NCBI GenBank assembly: GCA_002353225.1
Contig: DEJF01000017.1
Location: forward strand, 16,168-80,167
Direction of reading: 5' to 3'
Source of the DNA: Prevotella sp. UBA2755
GTDB taxonomy: Bacteria; Bacteroidota; Bacteroidia; Bacteroidales; Bacteroidaceae
Length of the DNA: 64,000 nucleotides
Position 1 is the stretch's first letter, and every line of letters starts with the position of its first letter. Position numbers and translations under genes: made by a program. Shown here in pieces: positions 42,784-52,823 of this stretch. A model generated the notes under the pieces. The model was given only the letters and a program-made list of their open reading frames with translations, was not told where the DNA came from and made no database searches.

Positions 42784-43557
42784 ATGATGACAGATACGAT
42801 ATCGAGTACACAGAATCCGAGGATCAAACAGTTGTTACTATTGCAACAGAAATCCTCGGAACGTCGCAAACAGGGCGTGTTTGTGATAGAGGGAAAACGT
42901 GAGTTGCAGCATTGTGTGGAAGGTGGTTACGAGGTGGTGACCTATTTTGTCTGTCCAGTATTGTATCAGGACGAGGTACCACAGGATGCTGTACTAGTGA
43001 CTCCTGCTGTGTATGAGAAAATCGCTTATCGGGGGACAACGGAAGGAGTAGTGGCAATTGTCCGTGCCAAACCTAAAGCGTTGGATGACTTACAGTTGCC
43101 AGAGAATCCCTTGTTGATGGTATTGGAGAGGGTAGAGAAACCAGGAAACTTAGGGGCTATCCTGCGTTCTGCCGATGCCGCCAAGGCTGATGCCGTCATC
43201 GTGTGTGACCCCTTGACAGATCTCTATAATCCTAATCTGATACGAAGCAGTATAGGAGCAATCTTTACTGTTCCTACAGTCGCTTGTACCTCCGAGGAGT
43301 GCATCCGTTTCTTACAAGCAAGGAATATCCAGATACTGACGGCACAACTCCAGGACTCCAACCTCTATTATGATCAGGACATGCGGAAAGGAACGGCTAT
43401 CGTGATGGGGACAGAGGCAACAGGACTGACCGACCAATGGCGTAAAGCAGCCACAGCACATATCCGTATTCCGATGCTGGGTAAACTCGACTCGTTGAAT
43501 GTCAGTGTGTCGGCTGCCATTCTGTTGTTCGAGGCTGTCCGTCAACGAACAGTATAG
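42784..43557 (+). CDS. TrmH/SpoU-family RNA 2'-O-methyltransferase
   Basis: A 257-residue SPOUT enzyme. The N-terminal substrate-binding part has SSTQNPRIKQL and GVFVIEGKRELQHC; the C-terminal knot has VEKPGNLGAILRSADAAKAD, AIVMGTEATGLTDQW and IPMLGKLDSLNVSVSAAILLFE, the three SpoU motifs. It likely methylates a ribose of rRNA or tRNA. ATG 42784 is used because it gives the family N-terminus. The last 16 bp overlap the convergent M64 gene. Confidence 0.92.
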   Translation: MMTDTISSTQNPRIKQLLLLQQKSSERRKQGVFVIEGKRELQHCVEGGYEVVTYFVCPVLYQDEVPQDAVLVTPAVYEKIAYRGTTEGVVAIVRAKPKALDDLQLPENPLLMVLERVEKPGNLGAILRSADAAKADAVIVCDPLTDLYNPNLIRSSIGAIFTVPTVACTSEECIRFLQARNIQILTAQLQDSNLYYDQDMRKGTAIVMGTEATGLTDQWRKAATAHIRIPMLGKLDSLNVSVSAAILLFEAVRQRTV

Positions 43558-44774
43558 AAATCAATCAGTTTGGTGAGCGCCTGTTGACAGACAGGACAGA
43601 ACACAGGGTGCTCGTTGGTGCGCATCCTACAATCCTCTTGTCCTCGCCAGACACCCTTAGAGAGATAACCACCCCCCTCTACGAGTCCTGCTTTTCCCGC
43701 ATCAATCAGGTTCTGCCATTTAGCAGGCTTCTTAGTGGTTGTCGTCAGGTTTGGCTCCCAAGGTTCTGTATCCGCAAAATACATGGGGTCGCTGTCGCCA
43801 TAGGGATACTCGTCACCCAAGCCGCCAAAGGAGTGTCCGAACTCATGGACCACCACAGGACGGAAATGTTTGCCACGGGTATAACTCAGATTATAGGAGT
43901 TATAGATGCCCCCACCTCCATAATGGGCAGTATTGGCAAGGATAATGATATGCTCGTAGGGTGTACAGGCAAGCCAGTCGTGTAGTTGTTTCAGGTGGAG
44001 GGTTGTCAGATAACGTGTACTATAAAACGTGTCGAAATGCGAGGCAAGTGCCGTATTCCGCCAGATACCCATACATGGTTGACTGACATCAGTGTCGTGA
44101 GAGGGTGAGAGTAGGGCAATGATGTTGAAACGGTTACGCAATTGTTTGAAAGGCTCATGCTCAAAGAGTGCCTCCATTGCCACATGGCAGTCGGCAAGAT
44201 ACTGGTCCATCTGCTCTGCGGTATAACCCTCGGCAACGTAGGCGATATGGATGCAGCAAGTAGTATCTGCTGCCTGTTGGAGGGTGACATAGGGAGTGTT
44301 CTCCTTCCGTTTCAATTGACGAATCAGGATATCTTTCGGGTCAACCTCATGAGTCAGTGAGGCGATGATCTTATCGTGGTAGTCACGCATTTCCACCTTG
44401 ATGCTGACGGGTTGTTTAGGATAAGGTACGAGAAAGACATTCTCAAATGATTTCTTGGTATGTTTCGCCTCCTCAGTGGCAAGCCATTCCTGAAAGAGGG
44501 TGGAGAAGGAGTGACGGTAGATGACCGTTCTCGTCGACTTGTCGCAAACCGTTATCTGTCCGTTACCAGTAAGAGGTAGTTCACTCAGTCTGTGCTTGCG
44601 TCCATACCAGCGTTTGCTCTTGGAGAGTTGATCTACATAAATCTGCTGGCTATTGACATCACCTGCAAAGACATAGTCGAGGCGAAGGGTACTGTCTGAA
44701 AAATATTGCTCATAGTCTTGAGCCTGTATGCCCACCGAGATAAGCGCAGTTAAGAGGAGGATGAATATCTTCAT
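43542..44774 (-). CDS. Secreted M64-family metallopeptidase (IgA peptidase M64)
   Basis: A 410-residue secreted protein with signal peptide (ending GIQAQ). The N-terminal ~130 residues form the M64 N-domain (QEWLATEEAKHTKKSFENVFLVPYP). The catalytic domain follows: IHIAYVAEGYTAEQMDQYLADC, IIILANTAHYGGGGIYNSYN, and the zinc site HEFGHSFGGLGDEYPY, with both His and Glu in place. Members cleave immunoglobulin A in some gut species, though the substrate here is unknown. It overlaps the FolK-like gene's stop by 4 bp. Confidence 0.9.
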   Translation of the reverse strand: MKIFILLLTALISVGIQAQDYEQYFSDSTLRLDYVFAGDVNSQQIYVDQLSKSKRWYGRKHRLSELPLTGNGQITVCDKSTRTVIYRHSFSTLFQEWLATEEAKHTKKSFENVFLVPYPKQPVSIKVEMRDYHDKIIASLTHEVDPKDILIRQLKRKENTPYVTLQQAADTTCCIHIAYVAEGYTAEQMDQYLADCHVAMEALFEHEPFKQLRNRFNIIALLSPSHDTDVSQPCMGIWRNTALASHFDTFYSTRYLTTLHLKQLHDWLACTPYEHIIILANTAHYGGGGIYNSYNLSYTRGKHFRPVVVHEFGHSFGGLGDEYPYGDSDPMYFADTEPWEPNLTTTTKKPAKWQNLIDAGKAGLVEGGGYLSKGVWRGQEDCRMRTNEHPVFCPVCQQALTKLIDFYTVR

Positions 44775-45124
44775 AGGATATCTTGGATAATGTTCTGGAT
44801 ATATGGTCGCTGCCAGTCTTTCTCATGGTAACGGCAATCGTCATACTGCATCAGATCAAGGTCGATGGTCACTCTGGCTTTCGTCCGTCTTGTTGCAGCC
44901 TCTGTTTCCTTCAGTAAGGCTTGCAGGTCGTCAGCCGATAAGTCTGTCATTCCTGTGACAAGGCGGTTCATGTACCACTTACCTGAGCCCTTAATGTCGG
45001 CAGTCCACAATCTACGGCTTAATAGACAATCATCCAACAGACACAGCAGACACTCAGATGCCCATTGGATATGGACAGCCTGCTGTTGGTTCGACCCTAA
45101 AGCGATGATGACACGATGCTTCAT
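44771..45124 (-). CDS. Short HPPK (FolK)-like protein
   Basis: A 117-residue protein that resembles 6-hydroxymethyl-dihydropterin pyrophosphokinase: VIIALGSNQQQ at the start, WYMNRLVTG where the family has YLN-V, and ARVTIDLDLMQYDD, the IDLDLL motif with Mg-binding Asp. Normal enzymes are about 160 residues; this one lacks most of the segment after the metal site. It may be a degenerate paralogue or a Bacteroidales-specific short form. It overlaps fbp by 4 bp. Confidence 0.72.
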   Translation of the reverse strand: MKHRVIIALGSNQQQAVHIQWASECLLCLLDDCLLSRRLWTADIKGSGKWYMNRLVTGMTDLSADDLQALLKETEAATRRTKARVTIDLDLMQYDDCRYHEKDWQRPYIQNIIQDIL

Positions 45125-47100
45125 TTTTTCTCTTTCAGGATGCCGTGACGATAGGCGTAAAGTAATTGACGGAGGTCTTCAATCTGTGAACGGAGTTCGT
45201 CACCTTTGTCTGTGTCAGCCACCAGCATACGATGGGTAGAAAGTTCCACGAGTTGGGTAGTAGACTTGATGTCAGTTCCCTTCTGAATGGCATCTGCGGC
45301 ACTTGTAAACGGCTCGTGCTGAACTAATTGGAAACCACGGCTGTGGTAAACCAGAGTATAACCAGCGATACCCGTTTCTTTATGGTAAGCCTCGGAGAAA
45401 CCACCATCAATCACCATCAATTTACCATTCGCCTTGATGGGATTCTCTCCCTTAGAGGCATGCACAGGAACATGTCCGTTGATGATATGACGGTTAGGAC
45501 CTTTCACGCCAAAGGCATCAAGGATGCGGTCACAAATCTCCTCAGAGTCACGTAACTGGAAATAGTAACCTTTCTCCTCTTTATAGGTATTCTTGTCGGA
45601 GAGAAAATAACGCTCAAAGGTCGCCATCTTCGACTTGTCGAACAAGGGAGAGTCCTTGCCACACCAGAGATAGAGGAAATAGTCCTTGGCATACTGTCGC
45701 AGTTCTGCATCTGTGTCAGTAGTGAAAGCGGAACGGATAATCATGCCGATGTTGTGCATCAAGTCTATTCCACTGTATTTCTTTCCCTGATAAAGTGTAA
45801 CTTCCTTTAAACTACCGTCGGCATTCAAAGGACAGGAGGCATGGAAGAGCAGGTTGTGGTTGCTGACATTATACATACAACCATGAGAGAGCAACATCTT
45901 GATATGCTTGCGTAGTTTCTCACAGACGCGGAAACTATGATGCAGTTTCTGCATTAATTGTTCCTCTTCTGGAGTCAACTGACATGGATTGGCAGGGTTG
46001 ACGGTTGGGAAATGACAGGACAGCATCTTGTAATCCTTACCATCCAAATGGCAGATGCCTTTCTCATAGTTGATGGTGTCCAGCAGACAACGTTCTTCCA
46101 TCATCCACTCTGGACGGCGTTTGAATATCTGTGCCTCTGTCTTAAACTGGATGACGGTAATCGCCTTGTGCATCTGAGCAGTCAGACGCATGTTCTTCTC
46201 ATCGAGGGTATTGTCTTTTAGTAGGCGAGGGATGAACTCCTCACAGGGGTCGTCACCGTAAGTCTCCATGGCGAAGGTGGCAAGTGGAACGAGGTTGATA
46301 CCGTACCCTTCCTCCAAGGTGGCAAGATTGGCATAGCGGAGGGAGAGACGCAACACGTTACAGATGCAGGCATCATTTCCGGCACAGGCTCCCATCCACA
46401 GGATATCGTGGTTACCCCATTGGATATCCCAAGAGTGATACTGACGCATGGTGTCGAGGATAATATGCGCACCAGGACCACGGTCGTAGATGTCTCCCAG
46501 GATATGCAACTGGTCGATAGCAAGTCGTTGGATGACATTACACAGGGCGATGATGAAGTCATCGGCTCGTCCTGTGGAGATGATAGTGTCTACAATGACG
46601 CTGACATACGCTGCTTTGTCGGAATCATCGGTACGCTCATGTAATAACTCTTCGATGATATATCCAAAATCTTCTGGCAGTGACTTACGCACCTTTGAAC
46701 GGGAGTATTTGCTACTGACATCGCGGCATACGGCAACGAGGCGATGGATGGTAATATGATACCAGTCTTCGATGTCTGGTTCGGCTGCCTTGATGAGTTC
46801 TATTTTCTGTTCAGGGTAATAAATCAGTGTACACAGTTCCTTACGCTCTTTATCTCGGATATCGCCGGCAAATAGTTCCGTCACCTTACGTTTGATATTA
46901 CCAGAGGCGTTTTTCAGTACATGTAGGAATGCCTCACTCTCCCCATGCAGGTCAGCAAGGAAATGCTCCGTACCCTTTGGCAGGTTGAGGATAGCCTCCA
47001 GGTTGATAATCTCTGTCGATGCTGCTGCTATCGTTGGAAATGAGTTTGAAAGCAGTTGCAGGTAGTTCATATCACGGTTTAGGTTAGTAGTTTGACTCAT
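45121..47100 (-). CDS. fbp: Fructose-1,6-bisphosphatase, class III
   Basis: A 659-residue metallophosphatase for gluconeogenesis. The calcineurin-like core shows HFLADLHGESEAF, LHILGDIYDRGPGAHIILD, WGNHDILWMGA and later INGHVPVHASKGENPI with GYTLVYHSRG, which match the class III Fbp family of Bacillota and Bacteroidetes. Length is normal. It overlaps the glycosyltransferase-like gene by 4 bp. Confidence 0.95.
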   Translation of the reverse strand: MSQTTNLNRDMNYLQLLSNSFPTIAAASTEIINLEAILNLPKGTEHFLADLHGESEAFLHVLKNASGNIKRKVTELFAGDIRDKERKELCTLIYYPEQKIELIKAAEPDIEDWYHITIHRLVAVCRDVSSKYSRSKVRKSLPEDFGYIIEELLHERTDDSDKAAYVSVIVDTIISTGRADDFIIALCNVIQRLAIDQLHILGDIYDRGPGAHIILDTMRQYHSWDIQWGNHDILWMGACAGNDACICNVLRLSLRYANLATLEEGYGINLVPLATFAMETYGDDPCEEFIPRLLKDNTLDEKNMRLTAQMHKAITVIQFKTEAQIFKRRPEWMMEERCLLDTINYEKGICHLDGKDYKMLSCHFPTVNPANPCQLTPEEEQLMQKLHHSFRVCEKLRKHIKMLLSHGCMYNVSNHNLLFHASCPLNADGSLKEVTLYQGKKYSGIDLMHNIGMIIRSAFTTDTDAELRQYAKDYFLYLWCGKDSPLFDKSKMATFERYFLSDKNTYKEEKGYYFQLRDSEEICDRILDAFGVKGPNRHIINGHVPVHASKGENPIKANGKLMVIDGGFSEAYHKETGIAGYTLVYHSRGFQLVQHEPFTSAADAIQKGTDIKSTTQLVELSTHRMLVADTDKGDELRSQIEDLRQLLYAYRHGILKEKK

Positions 47101-48191
47101 ATTTTCAGGTGATTATAGATTTGTTGTTTAATACGTCTCGTCATTCTATCGTCAAGAGGGGGCACAGGCATATAGCCCTCGTCAAAGCCTGTATAGTCAT
47201 CCAGAAGTTGCATGGTGCGACAGGCAGTCTTATAAAGTTTTGTCTCCTTAAGGGTCTCATAAAGATGATCCTCCTCTACATCATGCTCACGTAGTTCTCT
47301 GTCTATCTCACACAGATGACTGATGGTGAGTTGATGGCGAAGGATGAGTTTGCGTACTTGTTTGAAAGTGGCTATCAGACGATCGTTCTCAGAGGCATAC
47401 TGTAAACCAATAACATCTTGGATAGACTGTGTCTTCTCGTCAGGTGTAGGTAGGTAGCATGATATCTTCTGGATATCTATGTCAGGTATCTCATAATTCA
47501 GTAGGTGGATGCCCCTTAGTACGATGTTGCTGATATGTTCATAGTATGCGTATATTACTATATACCGCCATTGCTCAGGGTCGTTAATCTCACAGAGGTC
47601 ATCGGTAACCCATTGTGCGTCTCCCGTAATTCCTGCTTTGATGAAACAGCGCAGCAGTTGTTGGGTCTGTTCCTTCATCAGTTCTATCGTATGGCTATCA
47701 AGGACTTTCCGATAGACACAATAGGTCTTGTATGCCATCCCAGAGGACGTAATAGATTGGGTGATAATCGGGTTTCGGATGATTTCCATGCGACTGTTCC
47801 ATCCCAGTTTCTTAATACACTCTTCCTCCATTTTGCCTTGTATGATAATAGCATAGGCGTGTTCAACGATGGCTTTCTGATAGAATAATTTTTTTGGGAG
47901 TTTATCCTTCCAATAGTCCTCATTAATAATCCAAGGCTCCAACTGCCCATAGGGGGAGAGAACCACACGAACTCCTTTTCTGGTAGCCAGTTTGAGGGTA
48001 CGATATGCAGAGTAACGCCAACAGCCGTGAATGTGTAGGATGTCGATATGAATGCTCTGCAGTTTCTCCTTAGCAATAGGTTCAGCGTCCACGATAATAT
48101 TCTCTGCCTCTAATCCCATACTGCTAACCAGCATATTCACATAGTCGGTAATCATGCTGTCGCCCTTTGGTATGTAGTGAAGTATTCTCAT
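47097..48191 (-). CDS. Glycosyltransferase-4-like protein with unusual C-terminal half
   Basis: A 364-residue protein. Residues 1-~150 look like the N-terminal domain of GT-B glycosyltransferases (ILHIHGCWRYSAYRTLKLA, VVLSPYGQLEPWII, AYAIIIQGKMEEECIKKLG, MEIIRNPI). The usual C-terminal nucleotide-sugar domain with E-x7-E is not recognisable; residues ~165-364 are helical (ELMKEQTQQLLRCFIKAG, LIATFKQVRKLILRHQL). It may be an acceptor-binding or regulatory relative. It lies 14 bp from a family 2 glycosyltransferase gene and overlaps fbp. Confidence 0.7.
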   Translation of the reverse strand: MRILHYIPKGDSMITDYVNMLVSSMGLEAENIIVDAEPIAKEKLQSIHIDILHIHGCWRYSAYRTLKLATRKGVRVVLSPYGQLEPWIINEDYWKDKLPKKLFYQKAIVEHAYAIIIQGKMEEECIKKLGWNSRMEIIRNPIITQSITSSGMAYKTYCVYRKVLDSHTIELMKEQTQQLLRCFIKAGITGDAQWVTDDLCEINDPEQWRYIVIYAYYEHISNIVLRGIHLLNYEIPDIDIQKISCYLPTPDEKTQSIQDVIGLQYASENDRLIATFKQVRKLILRHQLTISHLCEIDRELREHDVEEDHLYETLKETKLYKTACRTMQLLDDYTGFDEGYMPVPPLDDRMTRRIKQQIYNHLKI

Positions 48192-48205
48192 AGGAAATCT
48201 TGTCT

Positions 48206-48859
48206 TCAGTTCTTCCAGAAAACGAGCATACGGAGCCCCATTAGTTTGCCGCCTTTAATATGTTGGTCATACAGACGTATCGCCTCAAACACCCGACTGC
48301 GGTGTATTGCCACCGCATCATATAGTCCACGCCTTACTTTCATCCATTTTCCCAGGTGTCCCTTCCCCGAATGACGCTCAGCCTTTTTCAAGATAGAGGC
48401 GGCATCCTCTATTTGCATAAAGGAATGGCATTCTACCATCTCGGGGTGCTTTCTGTTAGAATACACCATGGCAATTTCAACAGTTCCTGATGTGGCTTCT
48501 CTTGTCAGGCAGTCTATCCATTCGGAGGATGTGGGAGGGCGGTGGATGTCGGCAAAGACGATCCAATCGCTCTTGGCGGCTTTCGTCCCAATATACAATG
48601 CCAGTTGAGTCCTGCTTGGATTAGGGACAGATTTTGGCAAGAAAGTGGTGTGCAGTGCAGGATAATCCTCCTTGAACTGTTTCAACACATCTGGTGTTCT
48701 GTCTGTGGAAGCATCGTCCACTACTATGACCTCATAGGCAGTGTTACATTCCGCATTGAGGAAAAGAGGCAGGTTTTGTTCCAACGCTAAATCCTCGTCG
48801 TGAACCACTATCACAACAGACAGTTGTATGTTTGTATTCTTCGTAGTATCGTTTGTCAT
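48206..48859 (-). CDS. Glycosyltransferase family 2
   Basis: A 217-residue GT-A fold enzyme: LSVVIVVHDEDLALEQNLP, then YEVIVVDDASTDRTPDVL (donor binding) and DWIVFADIHRPPTSSEW, where the usual DxD appears as the FADIHRP strand. It is short, without membrane anchors, and likely transfers a sugar in surface polysaccharide or glycoprotein synthesis. It sits between lysA and the GT-like gene. Donor and acceptor cannot be told from sequence. Confidence 0.88.
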   Translation of the reverse strand: MTNDTTKNTNIQLSVVIVVHDEDLALEQNLPLFLNAECNTAYEVIVVDDASTDRTPDVLKQFKEDYPALHTTFLPKSVPNPSRTQLALYIGTKAAKSDWIVFADIHRPPTSSEWIDCLTREATSGTVEIAMVYSNRKHPEMVECHSFMQIEDAASILKKAERHSGKGHLGKWMKVRRGLYDAVAIHRSRVFEAIRLYDQHIKGGKLMGLRMLVFWKN

Positions 48860-48868
48860 TTTGACTTG

Positions 48869-50029
48869 TTAAATATCATCACTTATGTAGCCTTGTGGCA
48901 GACGACGGCAGTTATATTGTGATGCCATAATCTCTCCATAAGCACCAGCCGAGCGTATCGCTAATAGGTCACCACGATGGCAACAATTCAGGTCGATTTG
49001 CTTAGCAAAGACATCTGTCGACTCACAAATAGGTCCTACCACATCGTACGTCTGTGCAGGCTCCTCACTGGTGATGTTCTCAATCTTATGGTATGCCTGA
49101 TAGAGCGCCGGTCGGATAAGGTCTGTAAAACCAGCATCCACAATACAGAACTGTTTCAAGGCACCTTTCTTTATATATAAGGTACGCGTGATAAGACTGC
49201 CGCATTGTGCCACAACCGCACGACCCAGTTCAAAATGGAGCGTCTGTCCTGGATATAGTTTGAGTTTCTTGGCATAGGTGTCGAAATAGGCTTTGAAGTC
49301 TGGGACAGGGATACGGTTGGGATGCTGGTAGTCAACACCAAGTCCGCCTCCCACATTAATATGCTCCACAATGATACGATGACGTTCCAACTCATTTTGC
49401 AGTTCATTAATACGATTACAGAGTGCTTCGAAGTCACCCATGTCAAGAATCTGACTGCCAATATGGAAGTGCAGTCCCACTACCTTGATATTCTTCATAC
49501 TCGCTGCCTCCTCTATAACACTCATCATGTCACGCATGGCAATACCAAACTTGTTTTCGGCAAGTCCGGTGGTGATATTGGCATGGGTATGGGCCCCTAC
49601 ATTGGGATTCAGACGGAAGGCGACACGAGCAATCTTGTTTTTCCGGTCGGCGAGTTCATTGATAACCTCCAGTTCGGGAATGCTCTCCACATTGAAGCAG
49701 AAAATGTCGTTATCGAGTCCGAGATTAATCTCCCAGTCACTCTTACCAACACCTGCATATACAATCTTAGAGGCAGGGAAACCTGCTTTCAGGGAGGCTT
49801 CAATTTCACCGCCACTCACACAGTCGGCTCCAAAGCCAGCCTGCCGGATGATGCGTAGCAATTGAGGGTTTGCATTCGCCTTAACAGCATAGTGTACCAC
49901 AAAGCCCTCATGCTTGCCTGCCTCCTCGTTGATAGTTTGCAATGTCTTTCTCAACAACTCCGCATCATAATAGTAGAATGGTGTTTGGAGTTGCTGGAAC
50001 TTATCTGTTGGGAATTGTCCTTTTGTCAT
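48869..50029 (-). CDS. lysA: Diaminopimelate decarboxylase
   Basis: A 386-residue PLP enzyme, last step of lysine synthesis. It has the PLP lysine in VHYAVKANANPQLLRI, CVSGGEIEA, GLHFHIGSQI, the phosphate-binding INVGGGLGVDY, the catalytic Cys in PICESTDVFAKQ and GAYGEIMASQYNCR. Length is normal for Bacteroidetes. It follows lysC by 20 bp, so both form a lysine unit. Confidence 0.95.
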   Translation of the reverse strand: MTKGQFPTDKFQQLQTPFYYYDAELLRKTLQTINEEAGKHEGFVVHYAVKANANPQLLRIIRQAGFGADCVSGGEIEASLKAGFPASKIVYAGVGKSDWEINLGLDNDIFCFNVESIPELEVINELADRKNKIARVAFRLNPNVGAHTHANITTGLAENKFGIAMRDMMSVIEEAASMKNIKVVGLHFHIGSQILDMGDFEALCNRINELQNELERHRIIVEHINVGGGLGVDYQHPNRIPVPDFKAYFDTYAKKLKLYPGQTLHFELGRAVVAQCGSLITRTLYIKKGALKQFCIVDAGFTDLIRPALYQAYHKIENITSEEPAQTYDVVGPICESTDVFAKQIDLNCCHRGDLLAIRSAGAYGEIMASQYNCRRLPQGYISDDI

Positions 50030-50049
50030 TGTGTTGTGTTGTAGGGATA

Positions 50050-51369
50050 TTACTTATTGAACAAAGTATCACTCAGACTCTGCAGGGCACGCTTCTTGTC
50101 CTCCTCACGGATCAGGAAAGAGATGTTGTAATTGGAACCGCCATAACTTACCATACGGACGGGGATGTTCTTCATGGCATCCAGAGTCAGTGTTTCAAAA
50201 CCGATGTTCGACCAGTCGAGGTCGCCAACCACACAGATAATGCACATATTCGTGTCCACTGTCACGGTACCATACTTCTTCAACTCATCAACAATTTCTC
50301 CTAAATGAGAGGAGTTGTCTATAGACATGGAGACACCTACTTCTGAAGTACATACCATGTCAATAGGTGTCTGATAACTCTCGAAGATCTCGAATACTTT
50401 ACGCAGGAAGCCAGTGGCAAGCAACATCCGGCTTGACTTAATCTTGATGGCGATGATATTGTCTTTTGCGGCTACAGCCTTGATTTTTCCGTATTCAGTG
50501 TGGTTGCTAATAGTCGTTCCCTCAGCATCAGGATCCATGGTGTTCAATAAGCGAACAGGGATTCCTGCGTATTTTGCAGGTTGGACACAAGTGGGGTGAA
50601 GGATCTTAGCACCAAAATAGGCAAGTTCGGCGGCCTCCTCGAAATGTAATTGATGAACGGGCGCTGTTTTGTCAACCACGCGAGGGTCATTGTTGTGCAT
50701 ACCGTCAATATCGGTCCATATTTGTATTTCCTCGGCATTCAAAGCGGCACCGATAAGAGAGGCGGTATAGTCGGAACCTCCTCGCTGTAAGTTGTCGACC
50801 TCGCCATAGGCATTGCGACAAATAAACCCTTGTGTGATATAAACCTGTTGTCCCTCGTTTTTCTCCATGATGGCAGAAAGTTTCTCACGGATATAGGATG
50901 GATCTGGCTCTGAATTCTTGTCAGTACGCATGAAATCAAGTGCGTTGAGAAGTACGGCGTTAATGCCTTGCTCCTTCATGTAGTTAACCACCATATTAGT
51001 GGACATCATCTCACCTTGTGCCACGATGCTCTTTTCCTCAAATGAGGTAAAAAGTTCTTTGGTAAAGGAACGAAGATAATTCATCTCTGTTACAATGAAA
51101 TCACGGGTGGTGCTCTTCATCTCCTCAGTAGTGTACAGTTCTTCGATGTGTTTCATGTACTTTCTCTCCAAAGTGTTGATGACCTCATTGGCACCTTCTG
51201 GGTTCTTCTTGTAGAGATAGTCAGAAATCTCAACCAGAGAGTTAGTTGTTCCTGACATTGCTGACAATACCACAAATACTGGTTCACCAGACTTAGTGAC
51301 CAGATTTGTTACTTCTTTCATGCGGGCCGGTGAACCTACCGACGTGCCGCCAAACTTCATTACTTTCAT
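50050..51369 (-). CDS. lysC: Aspartate kinase (monofunctional, lysine-type)
   Basis: A 439-residue enzyme that starts the aspartate family pathway. The kinase domain begins MKVMKFGGTSVGSPARM and has FICRNAYGEVDNLQRGGSDY and TDIDGMHNNDPRVV; the C-terminal ~150 residues are two ACT domains (IAIKIKSSRM, TSEVGVSMSID) for feedback control. It is not fused to homoserine dehydrogenase. It is 30 bp downstream of ftsE. Confidence 0.94.
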   Translation of the reverse strand: MKVMKFGGTSVGSPARMKEVTNLVTKSGEPVFVVLSAMSGTTNSLVEISDYLYKKNPEGANEVINTLERKYMKHIEELYTTEEMKSTTRDFIVTEMNYLRSFTKELFTSFEEKSIVAQGEMMSTNMVVNYMKEQGINAVLLNALDFMRTDKNSEPDPSYIREKLSAIMEKNEGQQVYITQGFICRNAYGEVDNLQRGGSDYTASLIGAALNAEEIQIWTDIDGMHNNDPRVVDKTAPVHQLHFEEAAELAYFGAKILHPTCVQPAKYAGIPVRLLNTMDPDAEGTTISNHTEYGKIKAVAAKDNIIAIKIKSSRMLLATGFLRKVFEIFESYQTPIDMVCTSEVGVSMSIDNSSHLGEIVDELKKYGTVTVDTNMCIICVVGDLDWSNIGFETLTLDAMKNIPVRMVSYGGSNYNISFLIREEDKKRALQSLSDTLFNK

Positions 51370-51399
51370 AGTGCTTATAATCTTTTTTTACTTTTTCCT

Positions 51400-52155
51400 T
51401 TAAATATCCTCTCGTGAAGAATAGTCTACCTTACGGATCTCCTCAGGCTCATTTTCTTGTTCGTAGGCGGCAATCTTGTTATAATCGTTGGTGATTTCCT
51501 CTACATGTCCATCAATACAGCGATAGACAATCCCGGGATAGTCTTTCAGTAAGGGGATGTTATGGGTCGTCATCACAACAGCCGTACCCATCTGGGTAAC
51601 CTGACGCAACAAACTAATAATGTTTGCGGCAGTTTCTGAATCAAGATTACCAGTCGGTTCGTCCGCTATGATGATTTTGGGTTTGTTGAGGATAGCACGG
51701 GCAATAGCAATACGCTGTTGTTCACCACCAGACAATTCATGCGGAAAACGGTCGGCAAAGTCCTGCATATCTACATCCTCCAAAACGTCATTAATGCGTT
51801 CCTCAATTCCATCCTTATCCTTCCATCCTGTTGCTTTTAGCACAAAGGCAAGGTTGTCATGAACAGTACGGTCGCTCAGTAACTGGAAGTCTTGGAAGAT
51901 GATACCCATCTGTCTCCGAAGGGCGGGAATATACTTGCGCTTCAGTCCACGTAGGTCATGGTTCAGGACAAAGGCATTTTCTGCCTCATCGACATCCAAT
52001 TCAAAGTAAAGTGTCTTCAAAAGGGTACTCTTACCAGCCCCCACACGACCAATAATATATATAAACTCACCCTCGTTAACGTGGAAGTCTACTTCTTTAA
52101 GTACGAGGATACCATCTTTCTGATAGATATTGGCTTTCTGATAATCTATAAGCAT
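51400..52155 (-). CDS. ftsE: FtsE-like ABC transporter ATP-binding protein
   Basis: A 251-residue ATPase with Walker [10 protein letters not shown] (37-45), signature [15 protein letters not shown], Walker [17 protein letters not shown] and switch [11 protein letters not shown]. It matches FtsE, which with FtsX links division to peptidoglycan hydrolases. The C-terminal extension (about 30 residues, acidic) is typical of Bacteroidetes. ftsX is not in the window. Confidence 0.85.
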   Translation of the reverse strand: MLIDYQKANIYQKDGILVLKEVDFHVNEGEFIYIIGRVGAGKSTLLKTLYFELDVDEAENAFVLNHDLRGLKRKYIPALRRQMGIIFQDFQLLSDRTVHDNLAFVLKATGWKDKDGIEERINDVLEDVDMQDFADRFPHELSGGEQQRIAIARAILNKPKIIIADEPTGNLDSETAANIISLLRQVTQMGTAVVMTTHNIPLLKDYPGIVYRCIDGHVEEITNDYNKIAAYEQENEPEEIRKVDYSSREDI

Positions 52156-52175
52156 AACTCTTACTTCTTATAATC

Positions 52176-52823
52176 TTACTTCATTGCTCCAATAGCCTTG
52201 GCCTCGCGGCGTTTCTTATCCCAGTTGGGGTCATGGCGTTGCTGTAACTCTGATGCTACATCCTCTATTCGCAGTCCTTTTTCAGTCAGGAGAACTAAGA
52301 GATGGTAGAGCAGGTCACTTGCCTCATAAACCAGATGGTCACTTGTACCATTGGTCGCCTCAATAACGGTCTCTAAAGCCTCTTCGCCAACTTTTTGGGC
52401 AATCTTATTAACTCCGTCCTTGAATAATTTAGTAGTATAAGATCCCTCAGGCATTTCTTCTTTACGCTTGTTGATAAAGTCCTGCAACTCTGTTATGAAG
52501 AGTAGGGGATTCGCATTGTTGTCCTCGCCCCAACATGTATCAGTACCCGTATGGCAAGTAGGACCAATAGGATTAACCTTTATCAGCAAGGTGTCGTTGT
52601 CGCAGTCAATTTGCATACTGACCAGATTGAGGAAATGTCCACTGGTCTCTCCTTTTGTCCATAGGGCCTGGCGAGTGCGACTCCAGAACGTCACGTGTTT
52701 GGTGTCAATAGTCTTCTGATATGCTTCCTCGTTCATAAAACCTAACATCAACACGTTCTTTGTTGTTGCGTCTTGGATGATAGCGGGTACCAGACCGCCC
52801 ATTTTCTCGAAATCTATCTTCAT
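52176..52823 (-). CDS. hisIE: Bifunctional phosphoribosyl-AMP cyclohydrolase / phosphoribosyl-ATP pyrophosphatase
   Basis: A 215-residue fusion for two early histidine steps. Residues 1-~105 are HisI ([52 protein letters not shown]); residues ~112-205 are HisE ([45 protein letters not shown]). It overlaps hisF by 4 bp. Confidence 0.96.
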   Translation of the reverse strand: MKIDFEKMGGLVPAIIQDATTKNVLMLGFMNEEAYQKTIDTKHVTFWSRTRQALWTKGETSGHFLNLVSMQIDCDNDTLLIKVNPIGPTCHTGTDTCWGEDNNANPLLFITELQDFINKRKEEMPEGSYTTKLFKDGVNKIAQKVGEEALETVIEATNGTSDHLVYEASDLLYHLLVLLTEKGLRIEDVASELQQRHDPNWDKKRREAKAIGAMK

